Below are positions 41,745 to 59,358 of a DNA stretch of 64,000 nucleotides, piece by piece. Every line of letters starts with the position of its first letter. Position 1 is the stretch's first letter. Made by a program: the position numbers and the translations under genes. The stretch is taken from contig LS483371.1 in NCBI GenBank assembly GCA_900475325.1, positions 3,844,001 through 3,908,000 on the forward strand. The letters run 5' to 3'. This stretch comes from Paucimonas lemoignei (GTDB taxonomy: Bacteria > Pseudomonadota > Gammaproteobacteria > Pseudomonadales > Pseudomonadaceae). The notes below the pieces were generated by a model. The model did not search any database, had not been told where the DNA came from, and saw nothing but the letters and a program-made list of their open reading frames with translations.

Positions 41745-43139
41745 TCAGACTGTTGCCTGAGCACCTTCAAACCAGGCCAGCTTCTCACGCAACTGCACCA
41801 CTTCTCCGACGATCACCAAGGTGGGCGCATGAACTTCATGCTCCGCGACCATCCGCGGCAGATCGGCCAACGTCCCGGTAAACACTCGCTGACTGGAAGT
41901 CGTGCCCTGCTGAATCAACGCGGCCGGGGTATCGGCTGATCGACCATGCTTGATCAGCTGCTCACAAATGACCGGCAACCCGATCAGCCCCATGTAGAAC
42001 ACCAGGGTTTGCGCAGGCGCAACCAGGTCATTCCAAGGCAGGTTAGTGGTGCCGTCTTTCAAATGCCCGGTGATGAAACGCACCGACTGCGCATGGTCGC
42101 GGTGGGTCAGCGGAATACCGGCGTACGCAGCGCAACCACTGGCAGCGGTAATCCCTGGCACGACCTGAAACGGAATCCCATGAGCGGCCAGCTCTTCGAT
42201 TTCTTCGCCGCCACGACCGAAAATGAACGGATCACCGCCCTTGAGTCGCAACACACGCTTGCCTTGCTTGGCCAGATCTACCAACTGCTGGTTGATCTGA
42301 TCCTGTGGCAGTGCATGCTCAGCCCGGCGCTTGCCGACGTAGATACGCTCCGCATCACGGCGGCACAGGTCGAGAATGGTCGGCGCAACCAGGCGGTCAT
42401 ACAACACCACATCGGCCTGCTGCATCAGGCGAAGTGCCTTGAAGGTCAGCAGATCAGGATCACCCGGCCCTGCGCCCACCAGATACACCTCGCCCGGCGC
42501 ATGGGGTGCATCGCCTGCGATCTTGGCAATCAACAGACGCTCAGCTTCCGCGCCCTGCCCGGCCAGCTGACGATCAGCGATGGGCCCCTGAAACACTTCC
42601 TCCCAGAAGGCGCGACGCTGGGTCACGTCCGGAAACAGGTTCTTCACCTGAGACCGAAAACGCGCCGCCAGCCCGGCCAATTGGCCGTATGTCGACGGGA
42701 TCCAGGTCTCAAGCTTGGCCCTGATCAGCCGCGCCAGAACCGGCGCATCACCACCGCTGGAAACGGCAATGACCAACGGTGAACGATCAACGATGGCCGG
42801 GAAAATCACGCTGCACAACGCAGGCGCATCGACGACGTTGACCGGCACGCAACGCTGCTTGGCGTCCTGAGACACCTGCGCGTTGAGGGGTTCGTCGTCG
42901 GTGGCGGCGATGATCAGCACGCAACTGTCCAGATCACTAGCGTTGTAACCGCGCAGAATCAGTTGACCGCCACTTTTCTCGACCAGCTCGCGTAGTTGTG
43001 GCTCGATCTCGGGTGCAACCACTCGCAGGATCGCACCGGCTTCGGCGATCAGGCGGGATTTGCGCAGCGCGATCTCGCCACCGCCCACGACCAGCACTTG
43101 GCTGCCACGCAGGTTGTGGAACAGCGGCAGAAATTCCAT
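41745..43139 (-). CDS. cysG: Siroheme synthase (trifunctional)
   Basis: The protein has 464 residues, the full CysG length. The N-terminal precorrin-2 dehydrogenase/ferrochelatase half opens [30 protein letters not shown]. The C-terminal uroporphyrinogen-III methyltransferase half carries [31 protein letters not shown] and [16 protein letters not shown]. It makes siroheme, the cofactor of sulfite reductase, and so serves the use of sulfite released by the desulfonation enzymes elsewhere in the window. It starts directly after the serS stop. Confidence 0.96.
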   Translation of the reverse strand: MEFLPLFHNLRGSQVLVVGGGEIALRKSRLIAEAGAILRVVAPEIEPQLRELVEKSGGQLILRGYNASDLDSCVLIIAATDDEPLNAQVSQDAKQRCVPVNVVDAPALCSVIFPAIVDRSPLVIAVSSGGDAPVLARLIRAKLETWIPSTYGQLAGLAARFRSQVKNLFPDVTQRRAFWEEVFQGPIADRQLAGQGAEAERLLIAKIAGDAPHAPGEVYLVGAGPGDPDLLTFKALRLMQQADVVLYDRLVAPTILDLCRRDAERIYVGKRRAEHALPQDQINQQLVDLAKQGKRVLRLKGGDPFIFGRGGEEIEELAAHGIPFQVVPGITAASGCAAYAGIPLTHRDHAQSVRFITGHLKDGTTNLPWNDLVAPAQTLVFYMGLIGLPVICEQLIKHGRSADTPAALIQQGTTSSQRVFTGTLADLPRMVAEHEVHAPTLVIVGEVVQLREKLAWFEGAQATV

Positions 43140-44810
<1,671 letters not shown>

Positions 44811-44811
<1 letters not shown>

Positions 44812-46133
44812 TACTTTCTCCGCTGCCGAGGGCTGGCGGCGTCCAGCGCGGCCAGATGCTTGAGCTTTTCACCAATCTTCAGCTCCAGGCCGCGAGGCAC
44901 TGGCTGGTAATAATGACGCGGTTCCAACTCGTCCGGGAAGTAGTCTTCGCCTGCCGCATAAGCATCAGGCTCGTCATGGGCGTAACGGTATTCTTCGCCG
45001 TAGCCCAGTTGCTTCATGAGCTTGGTGGGCGCGTTGCGCAAATGCAGCGGGACCTCCAGAGAACCGTGTTCGGTGGCTTCGCGCATTGCGGTTTTGAAGC
45101 CCATGTACACCGCGTTGCTCTTGGGCGCGCAGGCCAGGTATACAATCGCCTGAGCCACGGCAAGCTCGCCTTCCGGGCTGCCCAGGCGCTCTTGGACATC
45201 CCAGGCCGACATGCACAAGGGCAGCGCGCGCGGGTCGGCATTGCCGATGTCTTCACTGGCCATGCGCACCACGCGCCGGGCCAGGTACAACGGATCGCAG
45301 CCGCCGTCGATCATCCGCGCGAACCAGTACAGGGCCGCATCCGGGTTGGAGCCACGAATGGATTTGTGCAGCGCGGAAATCTGGTCGTAGAACGCTTCGC
45401 CGCCTTTATCGAAACGACGACGACTGTCACCCAACAGGCTCTGCAGCAGCTCAAGGTCAATTTCGCTGCCGTCTTCGGCGAGGTCCGAGGCGTTCTCCAG
45501 CAGATTGAGCATGCGCCGCCCATCACCATCGGCCGCCGCCATGAGCATGGCAAAGCCTTCATCGCTCAGGCTCAAGCGATGCTGACCCAGGCCGCGCTCT
45601 TCGGTCAGCGCCCGATTGACCAGCTTGCGCAGCGCAGCTTCATCAAGGCTTTTAAGAACGTAGACCCTCGCCCGGGACAGCAACGCGTTGTTGAGTTCGA
45701 ACGAAGGGTTTTCAGTGGTAGCGCCGATGAAGATCAGCGTTCCGTCTTCCACGTAGGGCAGAAACGCATCCTGTTGCGACTTGTTGAAGCGATGCACTTC
45801 GTCAACAAACAGAATGGTCCGGCGGCCGTACTGACCGGCCTGTTGCTTGGCCACTTCTACAGCCTGGCGAATCTCTTTGACCCCGGCCAACACCGCAGAA
45901 ACGGTTTCGAAATGCGCATCCGAGACTTTCGCCAGCAAGCGCGCCAGGGTGGTTTTACCCACACCGGGCGGCCCCCAGAAAATCATCGAATGCAGAGCGC
46001 CCTGCTCCAGTGCCTCACGCAAAGGCTTGCCGTGAGCCAGCAGGTGCTCCTGGCCGACGTACTCATCCAGATTGGTCGCACGCAGTCGTGCGGCCAGGGG
46101 CTGAGCAATCGGTTCACTTCGAAACAGGTCCAT
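44811..46133 (-). CDS. rarA: Replication-associated recombination protein A (RarA/MgsA)
   Basis: The protein has 440 residues from the ATG giving [32 protein letters not shown]; a TTG two codons upstream is less likely. AAA+ core: Walker [17 protein letters not shown] near residue 55, Walker [22 protein letters not shown], sensor [22 protein letters not shown], then the MgsA C-terminal domain ([36 protein letters not shown]). It acts at stalled replication forks. Confidence 0.95.
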
Positions 46134-46152
46134 GGACAACCGTTGAAACCTC

Positions 46153-46776
46153 TTATTCCTGAATGACGTCAGCGCCTTTCGGGATCTGGAACTGGAATTT
46201 GCTCGCGGCGATCGGCTCGTTGGCCTTCACGCCGGTGAACAGAATATTGGTGCGCTGACCGACGCTGTCGATCAACTGCATGTCATTGATGATGCCGTTG
46301 CGGAACGACAGGCGCAGGCTGTCGAACAGGGTGTCCTTGGTCTTGGGCTTGAGCACGAAATCCACCACGCCACCGGCTTCCTTGGACGTGATGTCAAAGC
46401 TTTCACTGATTTTCGACACATCACCGGACAGCAGCAGCGCAGGCGTCTGGGTCAGGCGCTGGTCGAGCGTCTTGATGGTGACCTGCTCCAGGTCAGGGTC
46501 CCACAGTGAGACTTTCTTGCCATCGGAAACCATCAGTTGCTCCTGAGGAGCATCGGTGTGCCAGTTGAACAGCCCAGGGCGCTGCAAAGCCATCTGGCCA
46601 GCGGTTTCCTGCAACTGAGTGCCGCTGCCGTCCAGGGTCAACTGGGAGAAACGGGCAGTCAGGGTCTGGGACTTTTCCAGCAGCTGGGTCAGGCGCGCGA
46701 CATCTTTGCTGTCTGCGTGCGCCGGAATCGCCGAAAAGGTCAGTGCAGTTACCAACAACATGCGGATAAGACGCAT
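46153..46776 (-). CDS. lolA: Outer-membrane lipoprotein carrier protein LolA
   Basis: The protein has 207 residues from the ATG giving [21 protein letters not shown], a clean signal peptide; this ATG has TGAGGA upstream, unlike another ATG 12 nt earlier. The mature protein follows Lol[63 protein letters not shown]. It is the periplasmic carrier taking lipoproteins from LolCDE to LolB. It lies between ftsK and rarA. Confidence 0.95.
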   Translation of the reverse strand: MRLIRMLLVTALTFSAIPAHADSKDVARLTQLLEKSQTLTARFSQLTLDGSGTQLQETAGQMALQRPGLFNWHTDAPQEQLMVSDGKKVSLWDPDLEQVTIKTLDQRLTQTPALLLSGDVSKISESFDITSKEAGGVVDFVLKPKTKDTLFDSLRLSFRNGIINDMQLIDSVGQRTNILFTGVKANEPIAASKFQFQIPKGADVIQE

Positions 46777-46847
46777 GGGAATCCTCATTGAGTTCGGTGA
46801 AAGCTCGCCAGCACTTGATCGCTGACGAGCCGGATTAGGGGAGTAAG

Positions 46848-49250
46848 TCAGTCGCGCATCGGGGCTGGCGCGATGACTTCACGCGAGCCGTTGGTGTTCA
46901 TGGAGGTCACGACGCCCGCCATTTCCATGGCTTCGATCATGCGCGCGGCACGGTTGTAGCCAATCTTGAGCTTGCGCTGCACGGCGGAGATCGAAGCGCG
47001 ACGGCTTTCAAGGACAAACTTGACCGCTTCGTCATAGAGCGCATCGCTTTCGCTGTCTTCGCCACCCTCGCTGCTGCCGCCATCAAAGCCACTGCCGGGC
47101 TCTTCGACGCCAGCCAGAATATCTTCGTTGTAGTCCGGTGTGCCGCGCAGTTTCCAGGCTTCGACGACGCGGTGTACTTCGTCATCGGACACGAAGGCGC
47201 CATGCACACGAATCGGCAGGCTGGTGCCCGGTGGCATATACAGCATGTCACCGTGGCCCAGCAGTTGTTCAGCGCCGCCCTGATCAATGATCGTCCGCGA
47301 GTCGATCTTGCTCGATACCTGGAACGCCATACGGGTCGGAATGTTGGCCTTGATCAGACCGGTGATCACGTCCACCGATGGACGCTGGGTGGCGAGAATC
47401 AGGTGGATACCGGCCGCACGGGCTTTCTGCGCGATTCGCGCGATCAGCTCTTCGACCTTCTTGCCGACGATCATCATCATGTCGGCGAATTCGTCGACCA
47501 CCACCACAATGGTCGGCAGTTTGGTTAGCAGTGGCGCTTCGTCATGGATGCTTTCACGCTTATACAGCGGGTCGACCAGCGGTGTGCCCGCGTCCTGAGC
47601 TTCCTTGACCTTCTGGTTGAAGCCGGACAGGTTACGCACGCCCATCTTCGCCATCAGCTTGTAGCGCCGCTCCATCTCGGCGACGCTCCAGCGCAATGCG
47701 TTGGCGGCGTCCTTCATGTCGGTCACTACCGGGCAAAGCAGATGCGGAATGCCTTCGTAGATCGACAATTCGAGCATTTTCGGGTCGATCATGATCAGCT
47801 TGGCGTCTTCCGGGCCAGACTTGAACAGGATCGACAGGATCATCGCGTTCACGCCCACCGACTTACCAGAACCGGTCGTACCGGCCACCAGCAAGTGCGG
47901 CATCTTGGCCAGATCGGTGATCACCGGCTTGCCGCCGATGTCATGACCCAGGGCCAGGGTGACCGGGGATTTGGCGTCGTCGTATTCCGGGGTCGAGAGC
48001 ACCTCGGAGAACCGCACGATCTGACGGTCTTCGTTGGGGATCTCGATACCCACGGTGGTCTTGCCGGGAATGACTTCCACTACCCGCACGCTGGTCACGG
48101 CCAGCGAACGCGCCAGGTCTTTGGCCAGGTTGGAAATGCGGCTGACCTTGACGCCTGCAGCGGGCTGGATCTCGTAACGGGTAATCACCGGGCCGGGGTG
48201 GATTGAATCCACCGACACTTCGACGCCGAACTCCTTGAGTTTGATTTCCAGCAGATGGCCGACTGCGGCCAGGGACTCCGGTGAGTAGTTGAGCTGTTTC
48301 TTTTCTGCCGGGTCGAGAATGGAAATGGGTGGCAAGGTGCCTTCCACGGCGCTGTCGACAAACAACGGCACCTGCTTTTCCTTCTGCACACGCTTGCTTG
48401 GCTCCGGGGCCTTGGCGGGCGCAGGTGCGATAACGGCCGGAATATGGGTTTCCCGGGCGGTCATGTGTTTGCTCAATGCCTGCTCGCGCTCGATCAAGCG
48501 CTCCTTGGCCTTGGCCTGTTCGCGACGATCACTGGTCGCCGGAGCAACCACTTCGCTGACCCGCGCATCGACTTCCCGCAATTGCGCAACCATTTGCTTG
48601 CGTTCATTGCGGGCCGACCACCAGTTGTTGGCAGCGTCCTGAAACAGCTCAAACAAATCGAGGGTGATCTTGCCGGTGACATCCATGACCTTGAACCAGG
48701 AAAGGTCAGTAAAAACTGTCAGACCGAACAGAAACAGCGCGATGAACAGTAAGGTGCTGCCCTGAATGTTCAAGGCCTTTTTGGCCATATCACCCAGGAT
48801 TTCGCCCAGCACACCGCCGGCCGAACCGGGAAATCCTGCCGCGAAATGGAAATGAATATGCGCCAGCGCCGCACCCGCCAGGATCAAAAACACCAGGCCG
48901 ATCAGCCTCCAGGAAAACAACCAGCCACTCCACTGCCACGGTTCGTGGCGATGGCGGAATACCTGCCAGGCCTTGACGGCCAGCAGCAGCGGGAAGATGT
49001 AGGCGAAATAACCCAGAACCATGAACAGGATGTCGGCACAGAACGCACCGGCACGGCCTGCCGCGTTCTGGACTTCGATCGAGCTGCTGGTATGGCTCCA
49101 GCCGGGGTCGTTCTGATCGTAGGTCAGCAACGCCATCATCAAATACAGGCACAGCGCGCCAAAGGCGATCAATGCACCTTCCTTGAGCCGGTAGTGCAAT
49201 TGCTGCCGCCAGAGCGGAACGGAGGTGGGTACTGCGGTGGATTTCTTCAA
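46848..49250 (-). CDS. ftsK: DNA translocase FtsK
   Basis: The protein has 800 residues from a TTG giving (M)[16 protein letters not shown]; an in-frame ATG at 49322 would add 24 residues of unlikely sequence. Four N-terminal membrane helices, a short linker with coiled-coil character (residues about 220-290), and the RecA-like motor follow: [19 protein letters not shown] as Walker A and [19 protein letters not shown] as Walker B. The C-terminal gamma winged helix ([38 protein letters not shown]) reads KOPS. It moves chromosome dimers at division. Confidence 0.95.
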   Translation of the reverse strand: MKKSTAVPTSVPLWRQQLHYRLKEGALIAFGALCLYLMMALLTYDQNDPGWSHTSSSIEVQNAAGRAGAFCADILFMVLGYFAYIFPLLLAVKAWQVFRHRHEPWQWSGWLFSWRLIGLVFLILAGAALAHIHFHFAAGFPGSAGGVLGEILGDMAKKALNIQGSTLLFIALFLFGLTVFTDLSWFKVMDVTGKITLDLFELFQDAANNWWSARNERKQMVAQLREVDARVSEVVAPATSDRREQAKAKERLIEREQALSKHMTARETHIPAVIAPAPAKAPEPSKRVQKEKQVPLFVDSAVEGTLPPISILDPAEKKQLNYSPESLAAVGHLLEIKLKEFGVEVSVDSIHPGPVITRYEIQPAAGVKVSRISNLAKDLARSLAVTSVRVVEVIPGKTTVGIEIPNEDRQIVRFSEVLSTPEYDDAKSPVTLALGHDIGGKPVITDLAKMPHLLVAGTTGSGKSVGVNAMILSILFKSGPEDAKLIMIDPKMLELSIYEGIPHLLCPVVTDMKDAANALRWSVAEMERRYKLMAKMGVRNLSGFNQKVKEAQDAGTPLVDPLYKRESIHDEAPLLTKLPTIVVVVDEFADMMMIVGKKVEELIARIAQKARAAGIHLILATQRPSVDVITGLIKANIPTRMAFQVSSKIDSRTIIDQGGAEQLLGHGDMLYMPPGTSLPIRVHGAFVSDDEVHRVVEAWKLRGTPDYNEDILAGVEEPGSGFDGGSSEGGEDSESDALYDEAVKFVLESRRASISAVQRKLKIGYNRAARMIEAMEMAGVVTSMNTNGSREVIAPAPMRD

Positions 49251-49825
49251 AACGCTTTTATTCCTGCGCGGTAGCGCGAACAACAGGTGATTGACTACAT
49301 ACGAACTGCACGGTCGCGACATTCAGCACAACATGACATGAGGCACCGCTGACTCAATACGGGACTTTCTAACCGACTCACTTGGCGGCTTGCCAAAAAC
49401 ATCGCCGCTTACACAGCCCGTCGAACACAGCCCCTTGAACCCGGGCCCTGCAAGCGGGCATTGTACGGGTTTGTACGGCTGATGCCACGATGGCATCCTG
49501 CCAAGAAACAGACCGTTTAACGCGAGCAATCGCCTGAATTTGAACTCGTCGAGCAAAAAACGGCTCAGGCGATGGGCGTGGCGGTGAGCCAAGCGCTCAA
49601 TTTGAGCATGCATTACCTTTTGTGACAAAGACTTATAGCGCGCTTTATAGCCCAACAATCAATTCCTTGAAACCCTCCGGGCACAGATCCAAAGTGCGCC
49701 ACTTCACGCCCTACAGCTCGGGAGCAACAAGTCTTGAATGAACGACCGATTATGACCACGCCAACCGCACGGAGTTGCAGCTCCAGAGCGTTAACCGCCC
49801 TCCCCTTCCGCGCAGTACCCACCCC
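49251..49825. other. Divergent intergenic region between ftsK and aat, no gene recognised
   Basis: This 575 bp stretch contains only short frames without gene-like features; a 111-codon minus-strand frame (49323-49658) has no ribosome site or recognisable domain. In P. aeruginosa PAO1 a thioredoxin reductase gene (trxB1) sits here, as I recall; no remnant of it is visible. The region must hold the ftsK and aat promoters, but I could not fix their boxes. Confidence 0.5.
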
Positions 49826-50536
49826 ATGCTGACCTGGCTCAAGCGAGACAGCCTGGTTTTCCCGCCACTGTCCAAAGCCTTGCGCGAGCCCGACGGGTTG
49901 CTGGCTGCAGGCGGCGACTTGTCACCCGAGCGGCTGATCCAGGCTTATCGCCACGGCTGCTTCCCTTGGTTCGAAGACGGGCAACCGATCCTCTGGTGGT
50001 CGCCTGATCCGCGCACGGTGATATTTCCCGATGAACTGCATGTCTCGCGCAGCCTGGCAAAGCTGTTGCGCCAGCAGCGCTACCGGGTGACTTTCGATCA
50101 GGATTTCAGCGCCGTAATCAGGGCCTGTGCAGGGCCTAGGGCCTATGCCGACGGGACTTGGATAACCGGCTCGATCCAGCAAGCCTACGCAGAGCTTCAC
50201 CGGCGCGGACACGCCCACAGCGTTGAGGTCTGGGATGGCGACGTAATGGTGGGCGGCCTCTACGGGCTCGCCATGGGTCAGCTGTTTTTTGGCGAATCCA
50301 TGTTCAGCCATGCCGACAACGCGTCCAAGGTCGGTTTTGCGACCTTGGTCGAGCACCTGAAGGCCTGGGGCTTTGTGCTGATCGACTGCCAGATGCACAC
50401 CCGTCATTTGCAAAGCTTCGGCGCGCGACCAATTTCCCGAGAAAAATTTGCAGGCTATCTGCACGCGCACCTTGATCAGCCTAATCGCGCCGACTGGCTG
50501 CCTAGGCGAGTTCAACAGGCTGACATACACTCTTGA
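49826..50536 (+). CDS. aat: Leucyl/phenylalanyl-tRNA-protein transferase
   Basis: The protein has 236 residues from the ATG giving [49 protein letters not shown], the standard Aat opening. Further marks are [43 protein letters not shown] and VDCQMHT-like [16 protein letters not shown]. It adds Leu or Phe to proteins beginning with Lys or Arg, making N-degrons for ClpAP. The clpA and clpS genes follow within 6 kb. Confidence 0.96.
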   Translation: MLTWLKRDSLVFPPLSKALREPDGLLAAGGDLSPERLIQAYRHGCFPWFEDGQPILWWSPDPRTVIFPDELHVSRSLAKLLRQQRYRVTFDQDFSAVIRACAGPRAYADGTWITGSIQQAYAELHRRGHAHSVEVWDGDVMVGGLYGLAMGQLFFGESMFSHADNASKVGFATLVEHLKAWGFVLIDCQMHTRHLQSFGARPISREKFAGYLHAHLDQPNRADWLPRRVQQADIHS

Positions 50537-50563
50537 TTAAAGGTTTCTAACTCGGGGGCAATC

Positions 50564-51271
50564 ATGACAGAGCTGGCGCGGCTTAAGTTTTATGCCACTC
50601 AACCCCACTCTTGCAGCTACCTGCCTGAAGAGCAGGCAACGACGCTGTTTCTGGACCCCAGCCAGCCGATGGACGTGCAGGTGTATGCCGATCTGTCAGA
50701 CATGGGGTTTCGTCGTAGCGGCGACCATTTGTACAGGCCTCACTGCCAGAATTGCAGCGCTTGCGTGCCCGCGCGCATTCCGGTGGACCTGTTTGTGCCG
50801 AACCGTCAGCAAAAACGGATTTTCAAACGCAATGCCGACATTGAAGTGCGCAGCACCAAACCACACTTCAGCGAAGAATATTTCGATCTTTACCAGCGCT
50901 ATATCGAACAAAGGCATGCCGATGGCGACATGTTTCCCCCGAGCCGAGAACAATTTTCGACATTTTTGGTGAGAGACCTGAAATTCTGTCGATTCTTTGA
51001 ATTTCGCCTTGAAAAGCGTCTGTTGGCAGTGGCGGTTACTGACATGCTGCCCAACGGTTTGTCGGCCGTTTATACCTTCTACGAACCTGGCGAAGAGCGC
51101 CGCAGTCTGGGGCGCTACGCCATTTTGTGGCAGATCGCGGAAGCCGCCCGCTTGCGCCTGCATGCGGTCTATCTGGGCTACTGGATAAAGAACTGCCAGA
51201 AGATGAATTACAAGACCCAATACCGCCCTATCGAGCTACTCACAAACCAGAGATGGGTCACTCTTTATTGA
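50564..51271 (+). CDS. bpt: Aspartate/glutamate leucyltransferase (Bpt; Ate-type)
   Basis: The protein has 235 residues. ATE-family N-terminus [20 protein letters not shown] and [24 protein letters not shown], with the conserved Cys residues, and C-terminal [22 protein letters not shown]. Bacterial Bpt enzymes add Leu to N-terminal Asp or Glu, another N-degron route to ClpS/ClpAP. It lies 27 nt after aat and is probably co-transcribed. Confidence 0.95.
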
Positions 51272-51371
51272 AGCCCTTGGCGTAACCCTCATTTTTCGGG
51301 CACAATGCACGCCGCTTTTGCCTGGCGCCACTTGCACCGGGCCACTCATTGGATACCGAGGGCTTTACTGC

Positions 51372-51590
51372 ATGTCGAAAGAAGACAGCTTCGAAATGGA
51401 AGGCACTGTCGTCGACACCCTGCCCAACACCATGTTTCGTGTGGAGTTGGAAAACGGGCACGTCGTAACCGCGCATATCTCCGGCAAGATGCGCAAGAAC
51501 TACATTCGTATTCTTACCGGTGACAAGGTGCGTGTTGAGCTGACGCCCTACGACTTGAGCAAAGGGCGCATCACCTACCGCGCCCGATAA
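51372..51590 (+). CDS. infA: Translation initiation factor IF-1
   Basis: The protein has 72 residues, the exact IF-1 length, an S1-like OB fold: [66 protein letters not shown]. It binds the ribosomal A site during initiation. An in-frame upstream stretch exists but the ATG at 51372 gives the canonical protein. A strong terminator follows 11 nt after the stop. Confidence 0.98.
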
Positions 51591-51600
51591 ACAGGTCTTA

Positions 51601-51636
51601 ACAAAAACGCCCGGCTTCTGCCGGGCGTTTTTGTGT
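51601..51636 (+). terminator. Rho-independent terminator after infA
   Basis: The stem AAAAACGCCCGGC/GCCGGGCGTTTTT with a TTCT loop and a T-run. Confidence 0.95.
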
Positions 51637-51679
51637 GCCTGGGGTTTGGGTGGGTCCTCGGTTTTGTGTACATATCCTT

Positions 51680-51960
51680 TGCCGCGGTAATGGCAGCTAT
51701 TGGTTGCGCTTTTACAGCGCCTCACTTTTGATAGAGCCGGAATGCCGGCCCAGTCAAAAGTAAGCAAAAGGCTCTTGCCCCACCACTCGGTCCCTCGCCT
51801 AGGCTCGGCATGCCCGTAATCCGACATTGATTCGGCGGGCCGCCGCGAAGGGCCATCCCTGGCCCACCGCGGCTAAACCGGCATCCTTGCCGGTTTTCCC
51901 ACCGAATCAAAATCGGATTCCGGCCAGCGTGGTTTAACGGGGCGCCTAAGATCAAAATCA
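51680..51960 (+). repeat. Long structured repeat, copy 3 (left arm of second inverted pair)
   Basis: The same ~280 bp element as at 1925-2205. The outer stem pairs 51815-51836 with 51901-51921 (TTGATTCGG/CCGAATCAA core). Inner hairpins are GGGCCA/TGGCCC at 51850-51865 and AAACCGGCAT/TTGCCGGTTTT at 51875-51896. Flanks CTCGCCTAGGCTCGGCATGC and GCCAGCGTGGTTTAACGGGG are conserved. Confidence 0.8.
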
Positions 51961-51989
51961 AAAGCAGATCAACAGCAGAACCGGATCGC

Positions 51990-52070
51990 TGTAGGAGCCA
52001 ACTTGTTGGCGAGGCATTGGACCTGGGTTGCCCTGGAATATCGCCTCGCGAACAAGTTCGCTTCTACAGT
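51990..52070. repeat. Palindromic repeat, GTAGGAGCCAACTTGTTGGC type
   Basis: The left arm CTGTAGGAGCCAACTTGTTGGCGAGG and right arm CCTCGCGAACAAGTTCGCTTCTACAG pair imperfectly, with compensating changes in the centre. It is related to families A and C and seen only here in the window. Confidence 0.7.
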
Positions 52071-52121
52071 TGAAATGCGAACTTGTTCGCGAATCAGGCG
52101 CTGCGGTTGTCAGCGTGAATC

Positions 52122-52218
52122 GCTTTCGCAGCCTTCGGCAGCTCCTACAGGGTTGGTGTTTTTTCATGCACACCCCGGACCTGGAGCTGACCGAGGTTAC
52201 GAGGGCTGCGATGGCCGT
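52122..52218. repeat. Rearranged family A repeat arms
   Basis: A right arm TTCGCAGCCTTCGGCAGCTC is followed by a degenerate left arm GGAGCTGACCGAGGTTACGA, so the order is inverted compared with other copies. It suggests that repeats have recombined here. Confidence 0.6.
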
Positions 52219-52235
52219 GTATCAGGCACACCGCG

Positions 52236-52312
52236 TTATCGTTCTTCGCGAGCAAGCTCGCCCCCCACATAAGATCACCGATTCTGTGGGAGCGAGCTTG
52301 CTCGCGAAGGCA
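52236..52312. repeat. Family C repeat with arms facing outward
   Basis: The right arm TTCGCGAGCAAGCTCGCCCC comes before the left arm GTGGGAGCGAGCTTGCTCGC. The hairpin can still form. Confidence 0.7.
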
Positions 52313-52374
52313 GTGGTGCAGATTACAAATACATCGCGGTAAGCTCACATAACAGGTCGGCTGTCAGGCCGCCT

Positions 52375-52660
52375 CGCGAGCTTTTGATTTGGCTTTTGAT
52401 CTTAGGCGCCCCGTTAAACCACGCTGGCCGGAATCCGATGTTGATTCGCAGGGGAAACCGGCAGGACGCCGGTTTAGCCGCACTGGGCCAGGGATGGCCC
52501 TTTGCGGCGACCCTGCGAATCAATGTCGGATTACGGGCATGCCGAGCCTAGGCGAGGGACCGAGTGGTGGGGCACAGACCTTTTGGTTACTTTTGGGGCG
52601 TTTGCCAAAAGTGACCCGCTGTAAAAGCGGAACCATAAGTAGCCGTTACCGCAGGAATGG
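52375..52660 (-). repeat. Long structured repeat, copy 4 (right arm, inverted)
   Basis: Reverse-complement orientation to copy 3. The outer stem pairs 52431-52453 (GAATCCGATGTTGATTCGCA then GGG) with 52511-52533. The GCAGGG/CCCTGC part replaces GGC/GCC of copies 1 and 3 on both sides. Inner hairpins: AAACCGGC/GCCGGTTT (52456-52476) and GGGCCA/TGGCCC (52485-52500). Confidence 0.8.
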
Positions 52661-52784
52661 ATATGTACGCAGTAGATACCCATGCCGCGATAAGCACACC
52701 TCGATCTATCTGAGAATTGAGTCCACCCTCATCGCGGGCGAGCACCGCTCCCACAGAATAGATACTGCGTCGCCAAGAAATAAA

Positions 52785-52822
52785 AAAACCCCACACCTCT
52801 TACAAGATGCGGGGCTTTTTTC
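52785..52822 (-). terminator. Terminator after clpA
   Basis: The hairpin CCCC/GGGG with flanking AAAAAAA and TTTTTT lies 13 nt past the clpA stop. Both strands carry a T-run, so it can stop transcription from either side. Confidence 0.8.
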
Positions 52823-52834
52823 GTAGCGCGAAAC

Positions 52835-55105
<2,271 letters not shown>

Positions 55106-55135
55106 AGCTTCACCTCATACCCAAGTGGTCGGCGT

Positions 55136-55498
55136 TTAACCGTCCTTCTCGATCTCACAGAGTAGTGGATGCTGGCTTTCCCTGGCGTATTGGTTGACCT
55201 GCATTGCCTTGGTCTCGGCGATGTCGCGGGTAAACAATCCACATACTGCCCGTCCCTCTGTATGGACGGCCAGCATGACCTTGGTCGCCAGCTCGCGATT
55301 CAGGTTGAAGAACACCTCGAGCACTTCGACAACGAAATCCATCGGGGTGTAATCGTCATTAAATAAAACCACCTTGTACATCGGTGGCGCCTGTAACGCC
55401 GGCTTGGCATCCTGAACTGCGGTGCCAGACGCGTCATCCTCATGGGAATCGGGGCTGTCCTGATTTGATGTTAGTCGAATCTTGCTGATTGCATGCAT
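55136..55498 (-). CDS. clpS: ATP-dependent Clp protease adaptor ClpS
   Basis: The protein has 120 residues from the ATG giving [18 protein letters not shown]. The binding core is [58 protein letters not shown], with the ND pair and hydrophobic pocket that recognise N-terminal Leu, Phe, Trp and Tyr. It delivers them to ClpA. It is first in the clpS-clpA operon and divergent from cspD. Confidence 0.96.
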   Translation of the reverse strand: MHAISKIRLTSNQDSPDSHEDDASGTAVQDAKPALQAPPMYKVVLFNDDYTPMDFVVEVLEVFFNLNRELATKVMLAVHTEGRAVCGLFTRDIAETKAMQVNQYARESQHPLLCEIEKDG

Positions 55499-55718
55499 GG
55501 AAAGAAAGGTTCGTTCAAGGCGGATTGAATAATTAGTCGCAGTCTGACCGGTTTTCAAATGGACCGCCGCATGACCTTGACTATCGGCTAAACGGTGTTA
55601 CAAACAATAGAACCCACATTGGGTAAAAAGGGTCCGCGCAGTCAACCAAAATTTTTTTCGGTCCGGCGGATGAGGTGGATGATACTCCCAACGGAGTCCT
55701 TTGCAGAGGGATGTGACT

Positions 55719-55991
55719 ATGCTCAGCGGTAAGGTCAAGTGGTTCAATAATGCAAAAGGCTATGGCTTCATCCTTGCCGACGGCAGAGACGAAGATCTGT
55801 TCGCCCATTACTCGGCCATTAAAATGGATGGTTACAAGACTCTGAAGGCGGGCCAGGCTGTCAAATTCGAAATCATTCAAGGTCCAAAAGGCCTGCATGC
55901 GGTAGATATTCAGGCAGCCGAAGTTGCCTTGCCTGCGGCCACTGGCGCTGGTGCAAAAAAAGTGGAGCAGGCCACTGAAAGCTCTGCCTGA
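55719..55991 (+). CDS. cspD: Cold-shock-domain protein CspD
   Basis: The protein has 90 residues from the ATG giving MLSGKVKWFNNAKGYGFILADGRDEDLFAHYSAIKMDGYKTLKAGQAVKFE, with the RNP1 (KGYGFI) and RNP2 (LFAHYS) motifs and a 25-residue Ala-rich tail. CspD binds single-stranded DNA and inhibits replication initiation in stationary phase. It is divergent from clpS with a 220 bp shared promoter region, as in many gamma-proteobacteria. Confidence 0.94.
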   Translation: MLSGKVKWFNNAKGYGFILADGRDEDLFAHYSAIKMDGYKTLKAGQAVKFEIIQGPKGLHAVDIQAAEVALPAATGAGAKKVEQATESSA

Positions 55992-58665
<2,674 letters not shown>

Positions 58666-58681
58666 GGTTCTGCTGCTGACA

Positions 58682-58712
58682 CCGACCCCGGCCTTGCGCC
58701 GGGGTTTGTGTA
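58682..58712 (+). terminator. Rho-independent terminator after idh
   Basis: The stem ACCCCGGC/GCCGGGGT with a short CTTGC loop is followed by a weak T-tract (TTTGTGT). Confidence 0.8.
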
Positions 58713-58740
58713 TCTGCGGTTCAGGCATGACACGGTTTTC

Positions 58741-58818
58741 TGTAGGAGCTGCCGAAGGCTGCGAACGGCATTGCGTCTGATACACCGCGATTCGCAGCCT
58801 TAGGCAGCTCCTACAGGG
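58741..58818. repeat. Family A palindromic repeat
   Basis: The arms CTGTAGGAGCTGCCGAAGGC and GCCTTAGGCAGCTCCTACAG form a hairpin with one mismatch, between idh and the Nudix gene. Confidence 0.85.
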
Positions 58819-58851
58819 GATTGCTCCACACCCCTATCGAGCATTCACATT

Positions 58852-59298
58852 ATGGATTGGCAAGCCCACGTCACCGTCGCCACGATCGTTGAAGATCAGG
58901 GGCGCTTTCTCATCGTCGAAGAACTCAAGGGCGGCAGAGCAGTGCTCAACCAGCCTGCCGGGCACCTTGATCCGAACGAATCCCTGCAACGTGCCGCCGT
59001 GCGCGAGACCCTGGAAGAAACCGGCTGGGATGTCGAACTGACTGGCGTGGTAGGTATTTACCTCTACACCGCCCCCAGCAACGGTGTGACCTATCAGCGC
59101 ATCTGCTTTTCCGCCACCCCCCTGCGCCATCATGCCGACTATCAACTGGATGACGGGATCATCGGCCCGCTGTGGCTGACTCGCGAAGAACTGGTTGCCG
59201 AGCAGGAACGCTGGCGCAGCGAGCTGGTGCTGCGTTGCGTGGACGATTACCTGAACGGCGAACGCTTCAGCCTCGACCTGCTCCGCGACAAGGCGTGA
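58852..59298 (+). CDS. Nudix hydrolase (NudJ-like phosphatase)
   Basis: The protein has 148 residues. The Nudix box GHLDPNESLQRAAVRETLEETGW at residues about 39-61 has all the Glu and Gly of GX5EX7REUXEEXGU. The overall pattern WQAHVTVATIVEDQGRFLIVEEL and NQPAGHLD matches E. coli NudJ, which hydrolyses thiamine pyrimidine pyrophosphates and other diphosphates. It lies 60 bp before mnmA, an order seen in E. coli and pseudomonads. Confidence 0.92.
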   Translation: MDWQAHVTVATIVEDQGRFLIVEELKGGRAVLNQPAGHLDPNESLQRAAVRETLEETGWDVELTGVVGIYLYTAPSNGVTYQRICFSATPLRHHADYQLDDGIIGPLWLTREELVAEQERWRSELVLRCVDDYLNGERFSLDLLRDKA

Positions 59299-59358
59299 GA
59301 CGCCCGAGCCCGGGCCTGTTAGAATCGCGTCCTTTTCGAAGCTACCCACTGAACTCCT

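Noticed and set aside
49323..49658. A 111-codon minus-strand frame between ftsK and aat
   Set aside because: No ribosome site, no domain, and atypical composition; more likely promoter DNA.
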